The position numbers and the translations under genes are program-made. Positions 34,987-44,565 of a stretch of 64,000 nt of DNA are shown here, in pieces (the stretch's first letter is position 1; every line of letters begins with the position of its first letter). The notes below the pieces were generated by a model. It was not told where the DNA came from, ran no database searches, and saw only the letters and a list, made by a program, of their open reading frames with translations. The stretch is from Roseobacter sp. MH60115 (GTDB taxonomy: Bacteria > Pseudomonadota > Alphaproteobacteria > Rhodobacterales > Rhodobacteraceae): contig NZ_JADOBQ010000001.1 in assembly GCF_015644665.1 (NCBI RefSeq), positions 1,154,224 through 1,218,223 of the forward strand, given 5' to 3'.

Positions 34987-37900
34987 GAACCGACCTGACT
35001 CCCGAGGAACTCGAAGAACTGGACATGCCGCGAGTGCGCATTCATGCGCGGATCGTTCCGAACGGCGCGGTGAAAAGGCCGTCGAGTGACGACAGTTGCC
35101 CGGTTGACGATTGCGGCGATACTAAGCTCCGCGCCACACTGCTTCTGACGCCCTATTTCGACAAGGCCAATAGCTCTGACGGAGTTGCGCTCGACCGGTG
35201 GCCGGAAGAAATCCACAGGCTTTTGACAGGTCCGATCAAGGGAATGATCGCGACTGTGCCACACAAAACAGGTTCGGGCCGGGTTTGTGACGGATTGCAG
35301 CAGGAGGTGGAATTCACCGCGCCCGGGCTGGCGCGCCTTACCTTGGAGGACCTTGAAACACTGTGCGATACTTGGGCCGGTTCGATCTGGAAGTACGATC
35401 TGGCGGACAAGGACGGGATCATTAAGGGCGCAAAGATCGCAAAGAGTGATTGGGAGGGACTCGGAACGCGGATCAGCCGGTCGCTCGATGGAGGCGCGGT
35501 TTCGTCGTCGGGTATGGGCTCTGGTGATGGCACGAACACGCCTCCCGACGCATCGCTTTACGGCCCGGACGGTCAGGTCGCTCCAACGGAGGAGGCCGGG
35601 CGGGCCAAGATGAAGGTCGTGGCGGCGCTCGACATCCGCCACGCGGACCTCGCGGTCACACTGGAAAACCAGCGGGCGTTGGCGCTTTCAGATTCGCTGA
35701 AAGCGGCGTGCAAGGAAGAGGTCGCGCGGCTTCCGAAGCCATTGCGTCGTCGGACGTCCGCTGTGAGCGATCAGGTGCTTGAGGGCGACAAGCTCCGGCA
35801 CGTGGACGGCCAAAGCCCGCTGCGCGATCTGGCCGATAAGGTCATCGAAGAGAAGCCGCGTGGAGCGAATGAATCCTTCGACGACTACGCACTACGGTTG
35901 TCGGAGTTGTTTCCGAGGATGCCGCACGAAGACACGACGAAGTATCCGATGGGAAAGCGGAAATACGAGGTTGAAGAGGTCAAGGCGGCGCTTTTGAGCA
36001 ATGAAGACCTGATTGCTGAACTGCGTCGACGTCGCAGGATCGCGGAGCGGACCGCGTTGTTCAGTGATTTGACGGACGAGCGCAATACTTCGGTCTCGCT
36101 CTATACAAAAGCGAAGGGCATCTTGGAGGAAGAGGCGCAGCAAGATTGCGTCGAACCTTCCGCTCCTGAATGGCAAAACGGCGTGACCCCAGGCGACGCG
36201 GCCAATGGCGAGGACCGGTTTGACGATCTGACCGCCGCAGCACGGTATGCCAATTGGCAGCAATATCGGACCAAAGAGGACGAAGAGGCGCAGAAGGACG
36301 TAAAGTCCGAGACGTCCGACAGCCTCGATGCGGCGCAGCGGAGTTTCTTCACGCTGCAATCGACGCCGACGCTCGCGCGCGCTGCCATGCTGGCGGTGGA
36401 TGTCGAACTGGACCTGACCGTCAACGGTAATGCGGAGGCGCTGAAGGAAGCGGGCAACTACGCGCATCTTTGTGTTGATCTGAACGAAACTGCTGATCGG
36501 TCGATAGAAGCCGATTTGCCGCGTCCCTGGACGCTTCTGCGGGTCACCGAGCCTGAGCGCAACGCGACTTGTTATCACTTCTGGCCCGTTTCCCGCGAGG
36601 AAGCCGACTGTCGGGGGGACGCATCAAGCGCACCGGCGGAAGGCCGGACGCGCCACTATGGCGGTCTGATGGTCATGGGGTTTGGTTCGGGCAACGAACT
36701 GACGAGCAAGACACCGCGTTTTGACATCACGAGCCTCGATATCCGCACCGCGATGGAGCTGGAAATCCAGCGGCGCAGCATCGAACAGGCGAATTCCGAG
36801 GCCGAAGAAGAGGTCAAAACGCAAGAAGAGACAAACGCGCGTGAGAAGACGCCGGGTGCGGCGGCCACGGCATCCAATGCTCTTCCGCCCGGTGTCAATG
36901 AGCCAGGTGACGGGGCAGGGCTTGATGACGAAGGTGACCGACAGGACGTCGGTCTCACGCTGCTTGACCGGGGCCTTTGTGCTCAGGCTATTCGCAAGAT
37001 GGCGGCCCGCGATGCGAAGCTGGCGGATAAGGGACAGATTGCCACCTGTGTTGTCGATGGGCGCACTTCCATCGTGCTCGACGGGGAAGATCTGACGACC
37101 GGTTACCGTTTCTTCATTGGCACACCGGGAAGCGTGTGCACCAAGTGGCATCCGATGATGTCGCGGGCGATTGAATTTGGCACAACCGGCCCGAAGTGGC
37201 GAAACTCCGGACGGATCGAGCGCGTGCTCACGCGGTTGATTGGTCGGGCCGGCTCATCGGAGCGGGTCGCCCTTGAAAGCGCGGCGATGAACGTGCCCGG
37301 ACGGATGCTGCCCAAGGCTGCCACACCCAATGCCGATGACGAGCTCGAAACCGAAGCTGTTTTCGAGCAGGCGGTATCGGTCTGGGACGGCGGCCCGATG
37401 GGCGTCGAGTGCTCCACGCAGCCGGGTGCAGAGAAGACGACGGCTGACGTGCTGATTTTCGGACGTGAGTTGAGCATTCCTGACGGCGACGACTACCAGA
37501 TCCCGCGATTGCGCTACGGACGCCCGTATCGGTTTGCGCTCGCTGCTGTATTTTCTGGCGGACGGTCGTTGGACGGTGCCGATTTCCCTGATGATACCAG
37601 CAAGACCGATACACGTGCGGACCTTTATTACCCGTCGACGCGTATGCAGGCGGCGTCGCAGAAGTGTGTAGACGGGGACAATACCTGTGTAGGGCCAAAT
37701 GTCCGGCCTTATGTCCGAGCTCTGCGACAGGCGAAAATAGGTGCGCCTCAAGTGTTGATGCCGGAGGGGCATGCCGCAAGGACCAATGGCCCCATGGGCC
37801 CCGATCAGGCTGGTCTGATGCTTGTGCGGAGTACTGATGAGAACGAGAAGAACCCAAGAGACAAGCGGTTCACATCACGCGGGCAACCTGCCTCTGCGCG

Positions 37901-40900
37901 TCGCGTCATCCTGATCCCGTCGATCCCGTTTGCGCGCGCGGCGACGCATATGGGTACGCCGGATGAAAAGGCGGGGCCTTCCTCGCGGCCTGAAGACCCA
38001 ACTCGGGGAGTCTTTGACGATCTGGAAAGGACGCCGACCTCCACTGGTGGTCTGACTTTCGTGCGGCAACAGAAGGGCGGTTGCGGGTTCCCTTCGGTGA
38101 AAACCACATATCTCAAGGGCCTGAATGGCGGACAGCATTTTTTAACGCGCAGTATTGAAGACGCGCCTTCGGATCAGTCGCTTTCGGAAGGTGAAGACTT
38201 TGACGGTTCGGTCTTTGCTGCCGGATTTTCGCCCGACAGCGCCTACTACCCCGATCCCGCTGCGGAGGCTTTGGTCGTGCGCGCGCGGATGCAAGGGGGC
38301 ACGGGTGAATGGATGACGATGGTACAGGACAACACGTCGGAATCGGGTGGGATTGCACCGATTGACCTTGTTGGGGGCCATACTTATCCGGATCGCCGCC
38401 GTGTTCTTCTGACGCTAAATCGCAGCAAGACCCGCGAGAAAGTCCCTAGCATGCTGGACGAAATCATGGAGTATCGCCCACGCATGTTTTTCAACCCGGC
38501 GCATGAAGGAAGCGGCGGGTCGTCAGGGAAGTTTCTGGCCCGTGAGTTGATCCTCAAACTGGCCCCGCACGAATGGGTCGACATCGAATTGTGGCTCCTG
38601 CCGAGCGCCAAGCGTCTCGCGAGGGATTTCTCGGTCATTCAGGCTCTGGGCGTGCAGCTTTCCCAGGTGGGTGAGCAGTCTGTTGCATCGAGTCTTCAGG
38701 CAGTGTGCAAGGGCGCGAACCTTTGCCTGCCGCAGGAGATGCTCGAAGGTCTCATCTCCGAGCTGCAAAGCGGTGTGGAGGGCAAGGCGTTCTTTGGGCC
38801 AGGTGGTGTCAGTGCGCCGTCGATGCAGACGCTTCTTGCATTGGCGAACGCTGTGCGGAAGTGCATGATCCGACACCCGATGCCTGAAATCTCGGCCGTG
38901 TCGCGGCTGCGTGCAGTTCATGCATCGAACCGTGCCACAATCCAGCCGGTCATCGCTGAAGCCGGGTCGAATGAGCACTTCAACGGAACTGAGTTCGCAG
39001 CTCGGGCGCCAACTGGGGGCGAGGCGCCCAAGCCGTTGCGCGCGTTCCGACCAGGAGAGAATGCTGCTGGTCCCAAGACGTACGACGCGGTAGTTGCAGC
39101 TCGGAAGAAGGCGGGAAAGAAGCCGGGTCTTGGCAAGGCGGTGCGCCCCCTTGAGATAGATGAGAGTTTAAACGTCTGTACTGACGACGCCACGCCAATC
39201 ACCGTCGCTGCAAAGGGATCGACGAACCTGATTTTGGACGGCGAGGTTCAGCTTGATCTGAACCAGATCGACGCGGTCGAAGTGCGCGCCCGGATGGCGT
39301 TCCCTGGGTCGACGGCCTTTGACGATCGGCTTCGCGGTCGGTCGTTGGCGCTTCGCCGCGCTGGCTGGTGGCCGCTGGTGGATGATCCGTCGGGCGCCGA
39401 ACCCGGCGGCAACGACAAGGTCTTTCGCGATGCTCAAAGCCTCTTTGGTTTCCATGTTTACCCGAGTGGCCAAACCGCCTTTGATCGTGCTGAGGTGACG
39501 CTTCTCAGGGCGGAGAACCTGCCACGTCCGAGCGGCGCGGCTTGCCAACGCAAGCTCAGCTTGCGGCGGCTCTTTGAGGAGGGCGATCTCGGAAACATCC
39601 GCATCACGGAAAGGCATCTATTCCCCGATGGCAAGGCACGGCGGATGTGGATTTGGGTCAACGGACTTCCGCGCACCGCGCAGTTCATGCGCACCGCGGA
39701 CCGGCGGCTTCGAAAGGGAGACCCCTGGGTTGCGTCCGAAGGGTTGCATCATGATGTGGGCGAACTTGTCGCTGGCGAAGACCTGCGAGCGGAGGCGCAA
39801 TGCAGGCTGAGCGACGAGGTCGAGGTCGTTCTCCCAGCTACCAAGCGTCCGGCGAAACCAGACGCCCGTGCACCGCTTCCAGCCTTTCGGCATGACGCGC
39901 CAGATGAAGACGCCAAGAAGAGCAGGATGCTCACTCATCACCGACGCTCGATCATCCGCATTCCGCTAGGGCGCGAATGGTTCTCTTCAGGTGAGGACGA
40001 GCGCCTCGGGATTGTCCTTTGGCCGCCGCATATCTCGCCCGCGGACAACTGGATGATCGGCAAGAACAAAGTGAAGTTGCGGAAGTCGGAAGATGACGAA
40101 ACCACACGCGAGATCGATCTGAACGATCTCAAGGAATTTCGTCTCACGAAGCGCAAGCTTGTCGATATCATCTGCGCACCGCTGAGCGGGGATGCGGTAG
40201 ACGATCCGATGCCCTTTGAAGACGGTCATCTCGGGCCAGGCGGGCGATTTGTCTCGCGACGCGGAGCCGACCCGGTGCGTGAAGGCAACTACCACCGCCA
40301 AATCCTCTTCTCGCCGGGTGATTTCCCGGATCTCGATCTGGAAGAAGGTCACCCGCAGAGAGCAGAGCTCGTGCCTATGGTGGAGATGCCGCTGTCGGAC
40401 GACGAGGCCCCCGAAAACGCTGCCGCAGAAGACCAAGTGCCGCCGATGATGGTGTCGCTTTTGACCTATGTGCCGCGCTTTGATCCGGAAAAGGAGACTT
40501 GGTACGTTGATGTTACGCTGGAAGACAGCGAGGCCGCCGAAACCTTCGTGCGTTTTGGTCTGGTGCGCTATCAGCCGCACACGCGCCCTGCTCTAAGGTG
40601 TTCGCGGCCCGTTAGACAGTTCGTCCAGCCGCTTCCCGAGCGCATCGTCGACGTCACGCGCATTCCCGAAAGCGAGGGAGATGGCATTCGGATCAGGATG
40701 TGCGGACCTACATTCTATCGCCGTCGGATCAGCCATGCGCTTCAGGGGCATTTGAGTTCGCTTTCGAAGGCGGCAGATGGTGCGGCTGCCACCATCCCTC
40801 CCGGAGCAGGCGCATCTATCGCGGATGGAATGGAAGAAGAAATGAAAACGCCGGCGGAGTTGGCGCTTGAGCGGGGGTGTCGGCTCGAAGACCTCGCAGA

Positions 40901-41522
40901 CATTGTTCAAGGTGCGGATGCAGCACCTCGGATGAAGGTAACGGTCTTTCGGGAAGGCAAGGATGCACATGGACGGACCTATCGCGAGACAGTGCCGCTG
41001 CCCGTGAGCGCCGCGGGTCGAGGCAGCCATCTGTTGTTGCCGCTGGATTTCGACACTGGCGTGATTGATCCCAAGGACTTCAACCCGATCAGACGGAATG
41101 ATCCGGAAAGCAGGCGCGCATTTCTCAGATTGAACAAGCGTCACCCGATCAAGGCCGGTAGCGTCGCGGTCAAGGCGGCGCAGACAGCAAGGGGTGACGG
41201 AACGTGGTTATTGCAGATCCCGAAGGAAGTTTTGGAGGACCTGGACGATTTACATGTGCAGGTTGAAGAAGTCGAAGCCTTCGAACCGGCCGATCCGCAG
41301 ACGGTGGAAGAGCGGGCCCGGGTTCAGGAGCCGAGTTTTGTCATGGAAATGCCGGGCAATCAAACTGGCGACGCCGCGGCGGGCGACGGTGAGGCAAGCA
41401 CGACAACCGCCACGTTAGTCAGAGCGCCCGCCAGTACAGGTGGTCCGAATGCGCGCGAGCTGGGTTACCATCACAGCGGCGCCAGAATGCGGGCTGTCTT
41501 TGACTTGTCAAAACTGGACTAG
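34983..41522 (+). CDS. Large cytosolic-type protein of unknown function (2179 aa)
   Basis: A 2179-aa protein whose ATG overlaps the stop of the giant gene, so the two are translationally coupled. There is no signal peptide or membrane segment. The N-terminus is beta-like (PRVRIHARIVPNGAVKRP), then acidic, Glu/Lys-rich helical stretches near residues 330-460 and 590-640, a dozen Cys residues, and many Arg/Asp-rich beta segments to the end. Composition is soluble and multi-domain throughout. I cannot assign a family. The tight pairing with the exported giant suggests they are partners, perhaps in assembly or as two halves of a complex. Confidence 0.8.
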   Translation: MRTDLTPEELEELDMPRVRIHARIVPNGAVKRPSSDDSCPVDDCGDTKLRATLLLTPYFDKANSSDGVALDRWPEEIHRLLTGPIKGMIATVPHKTGSGRVCDGLQQEVEFTAPGLARLTLEDLETLCDTWAGSIWKYDLADKDGIIKGAKIAKSDWEGLGTRISRSLDGGAVSSSGMGSGDGTNTPPDASLYGPDGQVAPTEEAGRAKMKVVAALDIRHADLAVTLENQRALALSDSLKAACKEEVARLPKPLRRRTSAVSDQVLEGDKLRHVDGQSPLRDLADKVIEEKPRGANESFDDYALRLSELFPRMPHEDTTKYPMGKRKYEVEEVKAALLSNEDLIAELRRRRRIAERTALFSDLTDERNTSVSLYTKAKGILEEEAQQDCVEPSAPEWQNGVTPGDAANGEDRFDDLTAAARYANWQQYRTKEDEEAQKDVKSETSDSLDAAQRSFFTLQSTPTLARAAMLAVDVELDLTVNGNAEALKEAGNYAHLCVDLNETADRSIEADLPRPWTLLRVTEPERNATCYHFWPVSREEADCRGDASSAPAEGRTRHYGGLMVMGFGSGNELTSKTPRFDITSLDIRTAMELEIQRRSIEQANSEAEEEVKTQEETNAREKTPGAAATASNALPPGVNEPGDGAGLDDEGDRQDVGLTLLDRGLCAQAIRKMAARDAKLADKGQIATCVVDGRTSIVLDGEDLTTGYRFFIGTPGSVCTKWHPMMSRAIEFGTTGPKWRNSGRIERVLTRLIGRAGSSERVALESAAMNVPGRMLPKAATPNADDELETEAVFEQAVSVWDGGPMGVECSTQPGAEKTTADVLIFGRELSIPDGDDYQIPRLRYGRPYRFALAAVFSGGRSLDGADFPDDTSKTDTRADLYYPSTRMQAASQKCVDGDNTCVGPNVRPYVRALRQAKIGAPQVLMPEGHAARTNGPMGPDQAGLMLVRSTDENEKNPRDKRFTSRGQPASARRVILIPSIPFARAATHMGTPDEKAGPSSRPEDPTRGVFDDLERTPTSTGGLTFVRQQKGGCGFPSVKTTYLKGLNGGQHFLTRSIEDAPSDQSLSEGEDFDGSVFAAGFSPDSAYYPDPAAEALVVRARMQGGTGEWMTMVQDNTSESGGIAPIDLVGGHTYPDRRRVLLTLNRSKTREKVPSMLDEIMEYRPRMFFNPAHEGSGGSSGKFLARELILKLAPHEWVDIELWLLPSAKRLARDFSVIQALGVQLSQVGEQSVASSLQAVCKGANLCLPQEMLEGLISELQSGVEGKAFFGPGGVSAPSMQTLLALANAVRKCMIRHPMPEISAVSRLRAVHASNRATIQPVIAEAGSNEHFNGTEFAARAPTGGEAPKPLRAFRPGENAAGPKTYDAVVAARKKAGKKPGLGKAVRPLEIDESLNVCTDDATPITVAAKGSTNLILDGEVQLDLNQIDAVEVRARMAFPGSTAFDDRLRGRSLALRRAGWWPLVDDPSGAEPGGNDKVFRDAQSLFGFHVYPSGQTAFDRAEVTLLRAENLPRPSGAACQRKLSLRRLFEEGDLGNIRITERHLFPDGKARRMWIWVNGLPRTAQFMRTADRRLRKGDPWVASEGLHHDVGELVAGEDLRAEAQCRLSDEVEVVLPATKRPAKPDARAPLPAFRHDAPDEDAKKSRMLTHHRRSIIRIPLGREWFSSGEDERLGIVLWPPHISPADNWMIGKNKVKLRKSEDDETTREIDLNDLKEFRLTKRKLVDIICAPLSGDAVDDPMPFEDGHLGPGGRFVSRRGADPVREGNYHRQILFSPGDFPDLDLEEGHPQRAELVPMVEMPLSDDEAPENAAAEDQVPPMMVSLLTYVPRFDPEKETWYVDVTLEDSEAAETFVRFGLVRYQPHTRPALRCSRPVRQFVQPLPERIVDVTRIPESEGDGIRIRMCGPTFYRRRISHALQGHLSSLSKAADGAAATIPPGAGASIADGMEEEMKTPAELALERGCRLEDLADIVQGADAAPRMKVTVFREGKDAHGRTYRETVPLPVSAAGRGSHLLLPLDFDTGVIDPKDFNPIRRNDPESRRAFLRLNKRHPIKAGSVAVKAAQTARGDGTWLLQIPKEVLEDLDDLHVQVEEVEAFEPADPQTVEERARVQEPSFVMEMPGNQTGDAAAGDGEASTTTATLVRAPASTGGPNARELGYHHSGARMRAVFDLSKLD

Positions 41523-41558
41523 TCACCTCGGTTACCGAAAGAAACGGAGAATGATGCA

Positions 41559-42377
41559 ATGAGAACCAATCTGCTCTTCACGGTGGCGGCCCTGTGGCTC
41601 GCTGCTAGCCCCAGTCAAGCTGAAGTTTGGTCGCCGTGGGTCGATCTTGCGAATTTCAAGCCGGATGCGGCGCCTCTACAGCAGGCGCGGGCCAACCGGG
41701 GGCATTCTGCCAAGGACTACAAGGTCCAGCGGATTGACGAGGGGACCGGCAGTGCGGTCAACGTCGACGAATATGTCGTGCGGATCGATACGCTTCCATC
41801 GGGGATGAACAAGAAGCAGTTCTTCTGGCACGTTCGCAAGAACCTCAACAGCTTCTTTGACCAGTCCGTCGCCAGCTTTGATGGGTACAATGGCGATGAC
41901 ACCGGTGACTGGGGCTCGCAGAGCACAGCGCTCCTCGGCACGATTATGGTGTTTCAAATCAGCACGCTCGGCGGCGTGGGCAACGACGAGGCCGCTGTCG
42001 TTGTGTCGAGAACCAGTGAATTCTCTTGGGTGTTTTCCCCTGTGACTGATGAGGCGCTGGTATTGGGTTTTGGAGATCACCCGGTAGCCGGAAACCGGGA
42101 GTTTGGGCTTCGTGAAGTTGGTGGTCATATGGAGTTCTACACGCGCGCCTTTGACCGCGTGTACCCGAGTCTTGTCAGTGCAGCGGAAGAAACGGCGTTC
42201 GAAGGGGCGGACAAGCTTTGGAAGAGCCTTCAGACCAATCTGGAGAGTTATGTGAACTCCAACGGTGGTTCGGCGACGAAGCAGGCGCCGAACGTCCCGG
42301 GCGGAACCGTCCCGGCGAACAAGCCGCAGTACGCGGTGGTGTGTGCGGATGTGGCAGTGTCTCTCAGTTGTAACTGA
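41559..42377 (+). CDS. Secreted protein of unknown function (272 aa)
   Basis: A 272-aa protein with a Sec signal peptide at about residues 1-21 (LLFTVAALWLAASPSQAE). The mature part is Gly/Asp-rich; a conserved-looking core reads NKKQFFWHVRKNLNSFFDQS and TALLGTIMVFQISTLGG. The C-terminal tail is Pro/Asn-rich with two Cys (VVCADVAVSLSCN) that could form a disulfide. It follows the 2179-aa gene by 36 bases behind a ggaga site, so it is in the same transcript. Unknown family. Confidence 0.8.
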   Translation: MRTNLLFTVAALWLAASPSQAEVWSPWVDLANFKPDAAPLQQARANRGHSAKDYKVQRIDEGTGSAVNVDEYVVRIDTLPSGMNKKQFFWHVRKNLNSFFDQSVASFDGYNGDDTGDWGSQSTALLGTIMVFQISTLGGVGNDEAAVVVSRTSEFSWVFSPVTDEALVLGFGDHPVAGNREFGLREVGGHMEFYTRAFDRVYPSLVSAAEETAFEGADKLWKSLQTNLESYVNSNGGSATKQAPNVPGGTVPANKPQYAVVCADVAVSLSCN

Positions 42378-43170
42378 GGGGCAGGGCGTCGCGGCTTGCA
42401 GTCGCGATTGGGATTAACAAGCCGGCAACGAGACTTTTTGCAGCGCCCGTCGGGCGCCAGCTAGATCCATCGTGATTGGCGGTCCGAGCTTCGAGCTCGA
42501 CACACGAGTTTCTCGATCTGTCAACAAGATACCGTCCTACCAGCGCTGCGACTGGCTTGCCGACAGAAACATATCGACCGTTTCAGGGTACACGAGTGTG
42601 AGCACCTCCCTGTGTTCAGGCTGCGATCGGGCGCCAGAAAGCATCGAATGGGCATAGAGGTTGAAATCGGCCGCCTGATAATGCCCAAAAAAGCCGCTTG
42701 CTGGATATAGATGTGCCCGTGGGGCTGCCGCCTCACCACCAAACAGCAACTCCATTACACCTGTGTCCGGGTCGTGGTCCTTGCGCGGCATCCAGCCTTC
42801 CGGCCACGACGGCGATCGTCGATGCCTTCTATCAGCATGAACTGGTGGACAAGAAAGCGTTCGGTTCTGCTAACTCAAGAGGTGCAGAACTGGGTGCCGT
42901 CCGCTCGAGGCTCGGGGCGAGACCGGTAACGATAATGGGACCCAATATTGTTGCCCTGACGCGATACGACTTGGCTTGCGTGGTGGATGATGGCGTAATG
43001 AAGCAGACGCCGCTTGACCCAGAATTGCCCTGAACGAATTGTTATTTGAAGTCTTGGCGTTTTCTCGCGGCTTCTTAATTGGGCTACGAAAATTTTTTTG
43101 GATGATCCTGAGTTATTCTGACTTAAGCTGACGTAATTACGGACGGTTCTTTTTGAGATGGTGACACACT
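42378..43170. other. 793-base gap inside the cluster
   Basis: The only long break in the co-directional cluster. It contains a short hairpin (gcgccc 42443-42448 / gggcgc 42452-42457) that could end the upstream transcript. An 84-codon reverse-strand frame at 42537-42791 has protein-like composition but no recognisable family. An AT-rich segment at about 43050-43150 likely carries the promoter of the EndoU gene. The middle may be decayed coding DNA. Confidence 0.45.
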
Positions 43171-44520
43171 ATGACTTCTAACATTTACCAAGAGCATTGG
43201 GATATTGATCTAAGAAACGGTGGCTGCACAGCTAGCGGTCGGGACACGCAGGGCAACTGGGTTCATTCTGATGCAGACATTCTGGTGGACGAGCAGTTAG
43301 AGGCGACATGCGCGGGCGATGCCGCGCCGGAGCCGCTGTTTCATTTCGGCAATCCGGAAAAGCTCTCTCGTCCGACCTACGCCGCCTTCATTGACCTGTT
43401 GAACAACTACGTCGTCAACGCGCGCTTGTCTGAGGACCACCTGGGCGACAACGCCGTCGAGGATCAGGAAATTGCGAGGTTTCTGGATGCCATGTTGGAG
43501 ACGGATGTTATGCGTCGTGCTGAGGCATTCGTTCGCGAGGATCTGGTCCCTGAGCTGAGCGCCGAGGCGCTGCGGTCCGACATCCTGCGCATGTGGTTTG
43601 AGCCTTATACCAACCACTTCAACAACATCGCGATCTCGCATGCGTTAGGGTTTGAGCATGTGATGGTGGGTGAGGGGAAGCTGAAGGGCAACGGCATCGG
43701 CGGCTATCATTCATGGATCAAGTTCTATCTTGATGAGCAAAGCGGGCGCGTCGATTTCCGTGGCTTCAACTACGATGGTAACTTCAATCGAACGTCCAAG
43801 GCTGGTGCGCGCTTTCCATATGTCGCGACGGTCGCGATGAGCTGGACTCAGCTTGATATTCACGGCCAGCCTATAGGTAAACTCGATAAGGATCTGGGTG
43901 GGTTCTTCATCGGCCCCAGTCCGGAGTTACAAATGGCACTGGGCAGGATTGCCTTCTACGAAAGCGTTGCCGGACGTTATTCGAGTGCCGCAACCGGCCT
44001 GAAAGACGACCAGAAGGCGGTGATGCTGATGAATGGGCGCTTTCCTCTTGTCCTCTATCGCAACACAACGGAAGAGCAGACGCGCGGCGATCGGATCAGG
44101 TCTTTCTGGGCCAAGTTCATCGCGCCGATCGAAAGCACTGAGGCGGACGTAGTTGTGCCTGTCGGAGAGCATGCCGGCGATCAGAACAGCGGCATTGTGC
44201 GCATTCGGCGGGCTCTGATTAACCCAGAAGGGTCTGATATCGGGCGCGAATGGGTCGACGTCGAAGATACCGGGTCGGTGATCGTGGACATCACCGGTTG
44301 GACGCTTCGGGATAAGTCCGACAGGGCGCAGTCGCTCCAAGGTCAGATTGAGCCGCAGAAGACGCGCCGCATCGTCGTTTCCCGCGAAACCGCCGCTCAT
44401 CCTCAGCTGGGCAATAAGGGCGGGCAAATCGCGCTTCGGGATGGCTCCGCGGCGCTGCAAGCCTGTGTTGGTCATGTGGCAAGCGGGGAAGGGGTCGTGC
44501 TGCACGTTGTCGACGCATGA
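43171..44520 (+). CDS. EndoU/XendoU-like endoribonuclease with lamin-tail-like domain
   Basis: A 449-aa protein without a signal peptide. Residues about 55-265 follow the eukaryotic-type XendoU fold: RPTYAAFIDLLNNY, then GFEHVMVGE with Glu162, His163 and Glu168, GGYHSWIKFYLDE with His180, and Lys237 or Lys240 before GGFFIGPSPELQMAL. This reproduces the two-His plus Lys catalytic set of XendoU, which cuts RNA at U to leave 2',3'-cyclic phosphate. Residues 341-449 look like a lamin-tail domain (RRALINPEGSDIGREWVDVE, DITGWTLRDKSD). It precedes the subtilase gene by 45 bases. A role as a ribonuclease effector is likely but inferred. Confidence 0.8.
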   Translation: MTSNIYQEHWDIDLRNGGCTASGRDTQGNWVHSDADILVDEQLEATCAGDAAPEPLFHFGNPEKLSRPTYAAFIDLLNNYVVNARLSEDHLGDNAVEDQEIARFLDAMLETDVMRRAEAFVREDLVPELSAEALRSDILRMWFEPYTNHFNNIAISHALGFEHVMVGEGKLKGNGIGGYHSWIKFYLDEQSGRVDFRGFNYDGNFNRTSKAGARFPYVATVAMSWTQLDIHGQPIGKLDKDLGGFFIGPSPELQMALGRIAFYESVAGRYSSAATGLKDDQKAVMLMNGRFPLVLYRNTTEEQTRGDRIRSFWAKFIAPIESTEADVVVPVGEHAGDQNSGIVRIRRALINPEGSDIGREWVDVEDTGSVIVDITGWTLRDKSDRAQSLQGQIEPQKTRRIVVSRETAAHPQLGNKGGQIALRDGSAALQACVGHVASGEGVVLHVVDA

Positions 44521-44565
44521 TACCGCATCCGCATCAGACTTCTGACTTGGAAGGAGGCGTAGGGA

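Noticed and set aside
36624..37857. Long reverse frames inside the 2179-aa gene
   Set aside because: They are shadows of a high-GC coding strand; the forward frame is continuous and coupled to its neighbour.
42443..42457. gcgccc/gggcgc hairpin as a strong terminator
   Set aside because: Only 6 bp and no T-tract; kept as a weak possibility in the gap entry.
42537..42791. 84-codon reverse frame as a real gene
   Set aside because: Composition looks protein-like, but there is no ribosome site, recognisable family or partner.
10288..42947. Shared gataatgggacc string at about 10288 and 42932
   Set aside because: Only about 12 identical bases with no flanking similarity; chance is plausible in 64 kb.
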